Shown here piece by piece: positions 1 to 6,750 of a stretch of DNA of 22,375 nucleotides. Made by a program: the position numbers and the translations under genes. Under the pieces are notes generated by a model. That model searched no databases and was not told the origin of the DNA. It saw nothing but the letters and a program-made list of their open reading frames with translations. The stretch is taken from NCBI GenBank assembly GCA_046546095.1, contig JBKGYK010000055.1, positions 1 through 22,375 of the forward strand, written 5' to 3'. This DNA comes from JAQIBY01 sp046546095 (GTDB lineage: Bacteria; Bacteroidota; Bacteroidia; Bacteroidales; ML635J-15). Positions within the stretch are counted from its first letter, which is position 1; each line of letters opens with the position of its first letter.

Positions 1-279
1 ATTTTTTTATTCTTCCTAAGCGTTGAACATAATTATAACCTTTGTAAGAGCAGATGGTATTTTTTGTATTATCATGGCTTTATTGTACCTTAACCCTTCT
101 CCGTAAACCCTCAGGATGCAAGGCCACTGTTGAAACACATGACAACTCAAGGCAAAATAAATACAATTTCAGATGTCAGGTTGGTTTACAATCAAGCGAA
201 TAATTTATCCGTTTGATTTTATCCAAAGCGTGACAATTTCATATATCTTCGCCGCAAGCATCAGCATACAATTTTGGAG

Positions 280-759
280 ATGAATGTAGTTTTATGGACA
301 TTGACATTAACAGCTGTGATAATCTCGCTGATAAAAAGCAAAGCCAAAACACTGGAGGCTTTAAAGCTGGCATGGCAAAAATTCTATGGCATGCTGAGCT
401 TGTTTTTGGTTTTGATGGCGGCCTTCGCTGTAATGATTACTTTCATGCCCTCAGAATTACTGAATTCACTCATTGGCGAGGAATCCGGGATGAAAGGTGC
501 GGCCTTGTCGGTGAGCCTTGGGAGTGTTACAGTGATGCCAGGATTTGCAGCGTATCCACTCATGGCAGCATTAAAAAGCCAGGGGATTCCTTATTACATC
601 ATCGCCGGCTTTGCCCTTAGCCTCATGAATGTCGGGATAGTGAGTTTTCCTTTGGAGAAAAAGTTTCTTGGTGTGAAAGTGGCCCTGATAAGGAACATTC
701 TTGGGCTTGTGGTAAGCATTTTGGTGGTCATAGCAGTAAAACTGATTTTCAATGAGTAA
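280..759 (+). CDS. Split permease, first half (DUF318/COG0701-like small membrane protein)
   Basis: The protein is about 159 residues and almost entirely hydrophobic, with roughly four to five membrane segments. A glycine/proline-rich stretch, SVTVMPGFAAYPLMAAL (about residues 86-102), resembles the small 'permease' proteins of Bacteroidota and Clostridia related to COG0701. Those are half-size and come as adjacent pairs. The next gene overlaps this one by 8 nt and is the matching half, so the two probably form one inner-membrane transporter or channel; the substrate is unknown. The cysteine residues associated with the arsenical permease ArsP are not seen, so an arsenic role should not be assumed. 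An ATG at 280 is chosen; a TTG two codons upstream (274) is possible. GGAG lies directly against the ATG, too close to be an ideal ribosome site. The 279 nt upstream hold no other gene I can support. Confidence 0.75.
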   Translation: MNVVLWTLTLTAVIISLIKSKAKTLEALKLAWQKFYGMLSLFLVLMAAFAVMITFMPSELLNSLIGEESGMKGAALSVSLGSVTVMPGFAAYPLMAALKSQGIPYYIIAGFALSLMNVGIVSFPLEKKFLGVKVALIRNILGLVVSILVVIAVKLIFNE

Positions 760-1285
760 GCCAGACAAAGGCAAGGCATTAAACATATTGCTCCTGATAC
801 TGTTCGCGGGTTTTCTGATGTATTCACATCTTGCAGATTACCAGCAGGGAATATCTGTTGGCAATGCCTTTTGGGACGTTGTGGTTGATATGATGAAAAT
901 ACTGCCATTCGCCTTTATTTTAATTGGCTTGCTGGAAGTATGGGTAAGCGAAAAGAGAATCATCCGGCATTTGGGAAGAGATAGCGGCTGGATGGCATAC
1001 GTCTGGGTATTGCTGCTGGCCGGGGTATCCATCGGTGGTCTTTTTGTGGGCCTGCCTCTTGCCCAGAGCCTTCGGAAAAAAGGTGCATCCATGCAGGTTA
1101 TTTTTGTATACCTGGGATTTGTGGGAATCGGCCGTATACCGATGACTTTATTTGAAATATCATTTCTTGGCCTTCCCTTTACTGCAGTGCGACTAATGGT
1201 AGCCATTCCACTGTTTTTATTCATTGGTATTTTGCTGGGCAAGGCATTGGAAAAACGCGGTTTTACATTTCACAAAAAGATTTAA
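752..1285 (+). CDS. Split permease, second half (DUF318/COG0701-like)
   Basis: This 177-residue protein has about five hydrophobic segments and a long glycine-rich stretch, GVSIGGLFVGLPLAQSLRKK (about residues 90-109). That stretch is the positional counterpart of the PGFAAYPL motif in the preceding gene. A following segment, GIGRIPMTLFEISFLG, is typical of the partner proteins of this two-gene family. It starts inside the end of the upstream gene (8 nt overlap), which suggests translational coupling and a fixed stoichiometry. I infer a heteromeric inner-membrane permease whose halves correspond to the internal duplication of full-length COG0701 proteins. The substrate cannot be read from the sequence. 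A non-coding gap of about 90 nt, holding a likely promoter for the next gene, follows. Confidence 0.75.
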   Translation: MSKPDKGKALNILLLILFAGFLMYSHLADYQQGISVGNAFWDVVVDMMKILPFAFILIGLLEVWVSEKRIIRHLGRDSGWMAYVWVLLLAGVSIGGLFVGLPLAQSLRKKGASMQVIFVYLGFVGIGRIPMTLFEISFLGLPFTAVRLMVAIPLFLFIGILLGKALEKRGFTFHKKI

Positions 1286-1305
1286 AGTAAAAACAAAAAT
1301 CACGC

Positions 1306-1336
1306 TTGCCAAGTGGCACAATAATTGCTATCTTGC
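1306..1336 (+). promoter_or_regulatory. Predicted Bacteroidota promoter of the Ig-like lipoprotein gene
   Basis: TTG at 1306-1308 is followed after 20 nt by TATCTTGC (1329-1336), one T short of the TAnnTTTG(C) -7 element. The lipoprotein ATG lies 36 nt further on. The match is good but imperfect, and it is predicted by eye only. Confidence 0.45.
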
Positions 1337-1372
1337 ATGTATAACAAAATTCTAACCAAAAACTATAATATT

Positions 1373-2578
1373 ATGCAAAAGAAAAAATTGTCCTTACTTG
1401 TATTGATTGGGCTTTTCACATCGTCCCTACTCATGTTTTCTTCATGTAAAAAAGATGAAGATGAAGACGAAGATAACACAGCGGACAACAAAAGTTATGC
1501 GCTGGTGATTGACAATGGTGCGCAGAACGTTGAACCCGGGGAAAGCATCAGTTATAATGCTGTTCTTGTTGATTCAGATGGAGAAGTGAGCTCTACCGAT
1601 AATGTCAGCTGGAGTGTAAGCCCTGATTCTGTTGGCTCATTTAGCGGTAATGTTTTCAGCACATCTGCTACAGGTGAAGCCAAAGTAACAGCCACTGTCA
1701 CCAAGGATGGCAACGAAATCAGCGCCTCAGTGCCTATTGGTGTATATCAGCCCAGTTTTTTTGCGGTTGCACCATCGGCAATTCTCTATGAATCAGGCCA
1801 TGACATTCAACTCAACACTGTGTATTTCGGAGATCAGAACCCCACCTACAGCTACAGCTCTGACGATGAGTCGGTTGCCACTGTCAGCAGTAGCGGCATG
1901 GTAAGTCTTGTTGGTGCAGGTGAATGCGTTATAACTGTTACGGCAAGCACACAGCCCGACCGGCCGTTTTATGTTCCGGTAATGGTTGTAGGCCCGCCGA
2001 CGGTTTCTCTACCGATCACGCGGGTTGAGCTCAACAAATACTCAACCGATCTTTTCAAGGATGAGACTGAAACACTGAACGCCACGGCATATGACGCTGA
2101 AGGCAATGAAGTAAGCGATGCTTCTTTCACCTGGTCATCGGCCAACGAGGAAATTGCTACCGTTACCTCAACCGGTGAAATAAATCCTGTAAGAACAGGG
2201 AAAACCCATATTTCTGCCATCGCAGATGGTATACGCGCACAATGCGAAGTCCTGGTAAATCCCGACACAGTTGTTTGGATAACTCCATTGTATAAAAGCA
2301 TGCAACAAGGAGAATCACATCAATTCTCAGCAACTGCCTATGAAAACACCCGCACCGGTCTGGGACAGGAATACAGCATCAACTTCAACTGGGTTATTCC
2401 AGATTACGGTCCTGGTTTTGAAATGTTCAACATAGCCACAGTTGATAATAGCGGTACTGTAACGATGGAAAATGATGCCATGATGGGAATGAGTACCATT
2501 GTTATAGCGCACGATCCCAATAACGAATATGTTTCAGGAGGAGCCATGATCATGGTGGATGTGGGTATGCCGTTTTAA
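1373..2578 (+). CDS. Surface lipoprotein with tandem bacterial Ig-like (Big_2-type) domains
   Basis: Starting at the ATG at 1373, the product is about 401 residues with a lipoprotein signal peptide (MQKKKLSLLVLIGLF..., lipobox ending SSC, Cys25). The cysteine is followed directly by KKDEDEDED. That acidic run resembles the lipoprotein export signal that sends Bacteroidota lipoproteins to the cell surface. The rest is a string of about four beta-rich repeats (roughly residues 32-118, 120-205, 208-298 and 300-400). They carry recurring signatures such as 'ATV(S/T)S(S/T)G' and 'W(S)SxxExIATV', typical of Big_2/BID_2 Ig-like domains of adhesins and surface scaffolds. No enzyme motif is visible. 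An in-frame upstream TTG (1325) would place 16 extra residues before a normal signal peptide and would start inside the predicted promoter, so it is rejected. A terminator follows, so it is probably monocistronic. Confidence 0.85.
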   Translation: MQKKKLSLLVLIGLFTSSLLMFSSCKKDEDEDEDNTADNKSYALVIDNGAQNVEPGESISYNAVLVDSDGEVSSTDNVSWSVSPDSVGSFSGNVFSTSATGEAKVTATVTKDGNEISASVPIGVYQPSFFAVAPSAILYESGHDIQLNTVYFGDQNPTYSYSSDDESVATVSSSGMVSLVGAGECVITVTASTQPDRPFYVPVMVVGPPTVSLPITRVELNKYSTDLFKDETETLNATAYDAEGNEVSDASFTWSSANEEIATVTSTGEINPVRTGKTHISAIADGIRAQCEVLVNPDTVVWITPLYKSMQQGESHQFSATAYENTRTGLGQEYSINFNWVIPDYGPGFEMFNIATVDNSGTVTMENDAMMGMSTIVIAHDPNNEYVSGGAMIMVDVGMPF

Positions 2579-2610
2579 TCCTTCTGCGAAATAATAATAC
2601 CATTAAAACC

Positions 2611-2649
2611 AGTGGAAGCGCGAAGCATCGTGCTTCCACTTTGTTTTTT
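2611..2649 (+). terminator. Strong intrinsic terminator after the lipoprotein gene
   Basis: Arms AGTGGAAGCGCGA (2611-2623) and TCGTGCTTCCACT (2628-2640) form a 13-bp stem with one G-U pair and an AGCA loop. TTGTTTTTT follows. It lies 33 nt after the stop codon. Confidence 0.9.
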
Positions 2650-2704
2650 AAAGATTCGTTCCTTTTACAGGACAAAGATTGAACCATCGATTTTTTTCGC
2701 AAAA

Positions 2705-2894
2705 GGCGGAAGGCGTATAGCTTACCTGCTGCGATGCGTTGCTGTACCCGCAGAGCAGGGCGACCGAAGGAAGCCCCTGACGATGCGACATGTACAGCCG
2801 CAGAGCAGCAGGTAACTAGCAGCCGTACGCCGACCCGCCAGGGATGGCTGATGCGCTGGCTGGCGGGATTTGCCCGCATCCATCCTCAAAGCAG
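2705..2894. repeat. GC-rich nested inverted/direct repeat element (unclassified)
   Basis: This stretch is visibly richer in G+C than its AT-rich flanks and holds several layers of repeats. Nested inverted arms: GGCGTA (2712-2717) with TACGCC (2826-2831); TTACCTGCTGC (2722-2732) with GCAGCAGGTAA (2805-2815); GCTGTAC (2741-2747) with GTACAGC (2792-2798); CAGGG (2756-2760) with CCCTG (2775-2779). A direct repeat of about 27 nt, CGATGCG...TGTAC...CCGCAGAGCAG, occurs at 2732-2758 and 2781-2808. On the right, CCCGCCAG (2834-2841) can pair with CTGGCGGG (2860-2867), while GCGGG (2863-2867) can instead pair with CCCGC (2873-2877). The reading frames across it resemble no protein I know. It sits between two convergent transcription units, consistent with a REP/MITE-like or structured-RNA element, but I cannot name a family. 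Confidence 0.6.
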
Positions 2895-2919
2895 ATTTTT
2901 GAATATGGAAACAGGGATA

Positions 2920-3234
2920 TTATTCTCCGGCTTTCACTACCAGCACACGCGCCGGTTTGTCACCGGGATTATAAATACAGTGTTTCATGTTTGCCGGGCT
3001 GTGTACTACAGAATTGGCTTTTACCACTTCTCTTTCCTCCAGAATTTCAACTTCGGGCTCACCTTCAAGCACATAGAAAAAAGCTTCAACGGGTGTCACA
3101 TGCGGTTTCAGGGACTGACCGGGTTCCAAGGAAAGATGCATCACCTGAAATTTACCGGATTTCAGCATCATGCGTACATCAGCTTTATGGGGATTTTCTT
3201 TGATTGGCAAATCGTTCACATTTTTAATCTTCAT
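2920..3234 (-). CDS. Small single-domain cupin protein
   Basis: From the ATG at 3234 the product is 104 residues, the size of a minimal one-domain cupin. Motif 1 reads PGQSLKPHVTPVEAFFYVLEG (His45, Glu50), and motif 2 reads PANMKHCIYN (His85). The usual second histidine of HxH is Thr47, so three of the four classical metal ligands remain. AAAGGA lies about 8 nt before the start and supports this ATG over a longer in-frame form beginning at 3309, which would run through the hairpin upstream. It follows hcp on the same strand at a distance of 96 nt, so co-transcription is likely. A role in redox or nitrosative stress is an inference from that linkage. The ligand and reaction are unknown; such proteins may be metal-binding enzymes or sensors. 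Confidence 0.8.
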   Translation of the reverse strand: MKIKNVNDLPIKENPHKADVRMMLKSGKFQVMHLSLEPGQSLKPHVTPVEAFFYVLEGEPEVEILEEREVVKANSVVHSPANMKHCIYNPGDKPARVLVVKAGE

Positions 3235-3261
3235 AATTGTGTCCTTTTGATTTAAGCTATT

Positions 3262-3307
3262 GCAGTCAGAGAGTGGGGATGCATTGGATTGCATCCCCAC
3301 AGACTGC
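3262..3307 (-). other. Strong hairpin between hcp and the cupin gene
   Basis: GTGGGGATGCA (3273-3283) and TGCATCCCCAC (3290-3300) form a perfect 11-bp stem with a 6-nt loop. It is extended outside an internal loop by GCAGTC (3262-3267) and GACTGC (3302-3307). No U-run follows on the minus strand, so it is more likely an mRNA-processing or stability element, or an attenuator, than a simple terminator. Confidence 0.65.
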
Positions 3308-3330
3308 AACAGTACTATCCTTAGAATGAA

Positions 3331-4989
3331 TTAAGCATTCATAAACATTTCAATGTCTTCCTCTACTTCACCAATGCCTGCAATGCCAAACTTGTCAACA
3401 AGCACATTGGCCACATTGGGTGAAAGGAAAGCAGGAAGTGTGGGACCGAGGTGAATATCTTTTACACCAAGTGAGAGCAGTGCCAGCAATACGATAACTG
3501 CTTTCTGCTCGTACCATGCAATATTGTATGCAATGGGCAGATCATTGATATCGTTGAGTTCAAACACTTCTTTCAGTTTCAACGCAATAACGGCAAGTGA
3601 GTAGGAATCATTACACTGACCTGCATCCAGTACACGTGGGATACCACCTATGTCACCAAGCGGCAATTTGTTGTAGCGGTATTTGGCACAACCTGCGGTG
3701 AGTATGACAGTGTCTTTTGGCAATTGTTCAGCAAATTCGGTGTAATATTCACGGTCTTTCATGCGGCCGTCGCAACCTGCCATGACAAAAAATTTCTTAA
3801 TGGCGCCTGATTTCACAGCATCCACCACTTTATCAGCAAGCTGAATCACCTGGTGATGCGCAAATCCGCCAACGAGGGTTCCGGTTTCAATTTCTTTGGG
3901 AGCTTCGCATTTTTTGGCGTGCTCAATGATTTCAGAAAAATCCTTTGGTTTGCCATCGATTCTGCCGGGAATGTGGGTTGCACCTGCAAGACCAGATGAG
4001 CCTGTAGTATAAATGCGGTCTGTATAGCCTGCTTTTTTGGTTGGTGGCACAATACAGTTTGTGGTAAAGAGAATTGGTCCGTTAAAAGATTCGAATTCTT
4101 CTTTTTGTTTCCACCATGAGTTACCATAGTTGCCAACAAAATGATCGTATTTTTTAAATGCGGGATAATAATGACCCGGCAGCATTTCACTGTGCGTGTA
4201 TACATCAACACCGGTATCTTTGGTTTGCTCCAGCAATTCCTCAAGATCTTTCATATCATGCCCTGAGATAAGAATGCCGGGATTGTTTCTCACACCCAGA
4301 TTTACTTCTGTGATTTCAGGATTGCCATACGCCTGGGTGTTGGCTTTGTCCAGCAATGCCATCACATCTACGCCAAATTTACCGCATTCGAGCACCATAC
4401 CTACGAGTTCATCTACGCTGTGATGGTCCTCGGTTGTGGTTTTCAGGGCTTTCTGCATGAAATCAAAAATTTCTTCTTTTTGCTCACCAAGATTGTATGC
4501 ATGCTCAGCATAGGCAGCAATTCCTTTTACGCCGTAAGTCAGCAGCTCACGCAATGAACGGACATCCTCATTTTCAGTGGCAAGCACACCAACTTCAGGG
4601 CTTTCGCTTTTGCGCTCCATTTCGGCCTCATCTTCAGAGTACCATGTGGTGGATGGGTGCAGGCCTTCAGTTTTTACACCAGCAGCATCAAGTTTTCCTT
4701 TCAGTTCTTCGCGTACATCAAAACCTTCTTTGATTTTGGCGATGATTGCTGCTTTATCAAAATTGGCATTGGTAATGGTATTGAACAATGCCTCAAACAC
4801 AAACTTGTTGGCTTTTGGGGTTTCAATACCGGCCTCACGGGCTTTCACAGCAAAAACTGACACACCTTTGGTCACATACATCAACAGGTCCATCATATTG
4901 GCAAGATCATCCTTTTTTCCGCAGACACCTGCAATTGTACAACCAGTATTTCTGGCTGCTTCCTGACATTGATAACAAAACATTTTCAT
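3331..4989 (-). CDS. hcp: Hybrid cluster protein (Hcp, hydroxylamine/NO reductase), class I
   Basis: At 552 residues this matches the usual Hcp length. The N-terminus MKMFCYQCQEAARNTGC carries the Cys spacing C-x2-C-x8-C-x5-C (Cys5, 8, 17, 23) of class I Hcp from anaerobes, which binds the proximal Fe-S cluster. Further on are the hybrid-cluster ligand regions: ISGHDMKDLEELLEQ, THSEMLPGH, TTNCIVPP, FVMAGCDGR, LTAGCAKYRYNKL, DAGQCNDSYSL and YEQKAVIVLLALL. The family reduces hydroxylamine in vitro and is credited with NO reduction and protection against nitrosative stress in the cytoplasm of anaerobes. No Hcr-type reductase gene is adjacent; class I proteins do not usually need one encoded next door. 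An FNR/CRP-type palindrome lies about 80 nt upstream of the start, and a cupin gene follows. A second ATG at 4983 would give a start like that of other class I members. Confidence 0.97.
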   Translation of the reverse strand: MKMFCYQCQEAARNTGCTIAGVCGKKDDLANMMDLLMYVTKGVSVFAVKAREAGIETPKANKFVFEALFNTITNANFDKAAIIAKIKEGFDVREELKGKLDAAGVKTEGLHPSTTWYSEDEAEMERKSESPEVGVLATENEDVRSLRELLTYGVKGIAAYAEHAYNLGEQKEEIFDFMQKALKTTTEDHHSVDELVGMVLECGKFGVDVMALLDKANTQAYGNPEITEVNLGVRNNPGILISGHDMKDLEELLEQTKDTGVDVYTHSEMLPGHYYPAFKKYDHFVGNYGNSWWKQKEEFESFNGPILFTTNCIVPPTKKAGYTDRIYTTGSSGLAGATHIPGRIDGKPKDFSEIIEHAKKCEAPKEIETGTLVGGFAHHQVIQLADKVVDAVKSGAIKKFFVMAGCDGRMKDREYYTEFAEQLPKDTVILTAGCAKYRYNKLPLGDIGGIPRVLDAGQCNDSYSLAVIALKLKEVFELNDINDLPIAYNIAWYEQKAVIVLLALLSLGVKDIHLGPTLPAFLSPNVANVLVDKFGIAGIGEVEEDIEMFMNA

Positions 4990-5032
4990 AATTATCTCAT
5001 TTTTGGTTAAACTCCTGTGATTATTTCTGATG

Positions 5033-5040
5033 CAATATTA
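5033..5040 (-). promoter_or_regulatory. Predicted -7 element of the hcp promoter
   Basis: On the minus strand this reads TAATATTG, one mismatch from TAnnTTTG. There is no TTG at the expected -33 distance; that position is occupied by the palindrome at 5062-5077, as expected for an activator-dependent promoter. Confidence 0.45.
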
Positions 5041-5061
5041 CCGCATTCAATTACCGAAATC

Positions 5062-5077
5062 TGTTACATAGGTAACA
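5062..5077. promoter_or_regulatory. FNR/CRP-type palindromic operator upstream of hcp
   Basis: TGTTAC-ATAG-GTAACA is a perfect 6-bp-arm palindrome with a 4-nt spacer, the geometry of CRP/FNR-superfamily sites (including the HcpR/DNR nitrosative-stress regulators). Its centre (about 5069.5) lies roughly 40 nt upstream of the start point implied by the -7 element at 5033-5040, a class II activator position. The assignment to a particular regulator is inference, and no such regulator gene is in the window. Confidence 0.65.
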
Positions 5078-5226
5078 TTCCGGCTAATTTGCAATTATGT
5101 CCTATCACTTTATTGGCATTAGCATTACAATTTATTCCGGATTAAGTTGCAGAATATTAGAGAAGCTTCATGATTTTATACGATTATCAACAAAGGATCG
5201 TTAGTAACAGAAACAATAATATTAGC

Positions 5227-6750
5227 ATGAAACAAAAGACTCCTATTTGGCTGGTGTTGGCCGGCGCAGTGTTGTTTGCCATTCTCTTTCACAATAAACC
5301 GGCAGGCATCAATCAGCTCATATTTAATGCTTTCATCATCGGCAGCCTTATATGGATGGGTCGTATCAACAAGAACAATTTTCACCACATGGTACTGAGT
5401 GTTACCACTTTGATTACTCTTGCCGCAAGTTTTTTTCTGCATTCCACCCTGGCCATCGTGATGAATTATGTTTCTCTGATTTTGCTATCGACTGCAGCAC
5501 TGTTTCCTGAAACACGTGCATTGCACAGGCTTACAGGAATAAGTTTCCTCAACATCGGCTATTCCATGGCAGAATTTTTCCCACGACTATTCAATGGTGA
5601 AGACAAAACCAAACCAGTCCGAAAGTTTGGCAAAACACTTGCTATTGTTGGCATACCAGCTATTCTCGTTATTATTTTTATAGTAATTTACCGCACAGCC
5701 AACCCCTGGTTCGACGATGCTGTGGGTGGAGTATTCACATCAATCAATTCATTTTTGATCAATGTGTTTGGGACGATAGACTGGGCCTGGTTCTGGACAT
5801 TTCTGGGAGGTTTACTGTTTGCAATCTGGCTTCTGATGGGAAAAGCACATCCGGGGATTGTAAAATCAGAATTGCAAAAAACAGACATTCTGTTCAGAAG
5901 GCGGGCGAAATATACTTATCGCGGGAAAAAGACAGCGCTAAGAACCGAGTACAAGTCAGCCATAGTCCTGCTTGTTGCCATGAATATTATTTTGCTGCTG
6001 GTAAATTTTCTCGACATAAATAATGTATGGTTTGGCTTTGAATGGCAGGGAGAAACTCTGAAACAATTTGTGCATGAAGGTACCTGGCTGCTGATACTCT
6101 CCATACTGCTTTCCATCGGCATCATTCTGTTTTACTTCAGAAAGAATCTCAATTTCTTACAAAACAATAAAGCTTTAAAAATACTGGCCTATGCGTGGAT
6201 GGCTCAAAATGCCATACTGGCAATTTCAGTAGCAATACGGAACCTGCATTATATTGAGTATTTTAATCTTGCATACAAACGCATTGCTGTGTTTTTCTTC
6301 CTGCTGGCAGTGTTGGTTGGATTGCTTACGGTGATACTGAAAATCCACAAAGCCCGGACAAGTTTCTTTTTATTGCGTTACAACAGCCTTTCAGTCTTTG
6401 TCATTCTTATAGCCATGAGTCTTGTTAACTGGGATGTGTGTATTGCAAAATACAATTTCAGTCATGCTGACAAGGCCTTTGTGCATCTGGATTTTCTGAA
6501 GAAGCTTGATGAACGTGCCCTACCCTGGCTTGACAAGGATATGGAATATCTTGAATCCTTAAAACAGAGGCAGTATCAGGAGTTTGATTTTGCCCGTGAT
6601 GCGTCCTACATCACACCGGAAAGCTACTACTCATACATACAGGAGCGAAAAGAAAGGTTTATTGAAGATTTTGAATCCCGGCACTGGTTGTCATGGAATC
6701 CGGCAGATCAAAAAGCGTATGATTTATTGACAAAATCGCAAAACGATTAA
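5227..6750 (+). CDS. DUF4173/DUF4153-like polytopic membrane protein
   Basis: From the ATG at 5227 the product is about 507 residues with about ten to twelve hydrophobic segments. The N-terminal pattern FHNKPAGINQLIFNAFIIG, the central aromatic run VGGVFTSINSFLINVFG, and the soluble C-terminal tail with LDFLKKLDERALPWLDKD are features of DUF4173-type proteins common in Bacteroidota. Their function is not established. No catalytic or cofactor motif is recognised. An upstream in-frame ATG at 5170 would add 19 mostly polar residues before the first membrane segment and is less likely; the A-rich stretch before 5227 is a typical Bacteroidota start context. Its stop codon overlaps the stop codon of the convergent sulfotransferase-like gene by 3 nt. 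Confidence 0.8.
   Translation: MKQKTPIWLVLAGAVLFAILFHNKPAGINQLIFNAFIIGSLIWMGRINKNNFHHMVLSVTTLITLAASFFLHSTLAIVMNYVSLILLSTAALFPETRALHRLTGISFLNIGYSMAEFFPRLFNGEDKTKPVRKFGKTLAIVGIPAILVIIFIVIYRTANPWFDDAVGGVFTSINSFLINVFGTIDWAWFWTFLGGLLFAIWLLMGKAHPGIVKSELQKTDILFRRRAKYTYRGKKTALRTEYKSAIVLLVAMNIILLLVNFLDINNVWFGFEWQGETLKQFVHEGTWLLILSILLSIGIILFYFRKNLNFLQNNKALKILAYAWMAQNAILAISVAIRNLHYIEYFNLAYKRIAVFFFLLAVLVGLLTVILKIHKARTSFFLLRYNSLSVFVILIAMSLVNWDVCIAKYNFSHADKAFVHLDFLKKLDERALPWLDKDMEYLESLKQRQYQEFDFARDASYITPESYYSYIQERKERFIEDFESRHWLSWNPADQKAYDLLTKSQND

Noticed and set aside
1..279. Promoter or small gene in the first 279 bases
   Set aside because: TATCTTCG near 240-255 is one mismatch from the -7 consensus but lacks a TTG at the right distance; no reading frame there looks like a protein.
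274..282. TTG start at 274 for the first permease half
   Set aside because: ATG at 280 is two codons later and a more common start; the difference of two residues cannot be settled from sequence, so the ATG is used.
280..1285. Arsenic resistance role for the permease pair
   Set aside because: The ArsP-type cysteine motif is not seen and no arsenic gene is nearby.
2705..2894. Retron or CRISPR-like array at the repeat element
   Set aside because: No reverse transcriptase or cas gene is present, and the repeats are nested arms plus one direct duplication, not regularly spaced units.
2734..3255. Plus-strand reading frame of about 170 codons across the repeat element and cupin gene
   Set aside because: It runs through the repeat and is antisense to the cupin; the translation shows no protein-like pattern or recognised domain.
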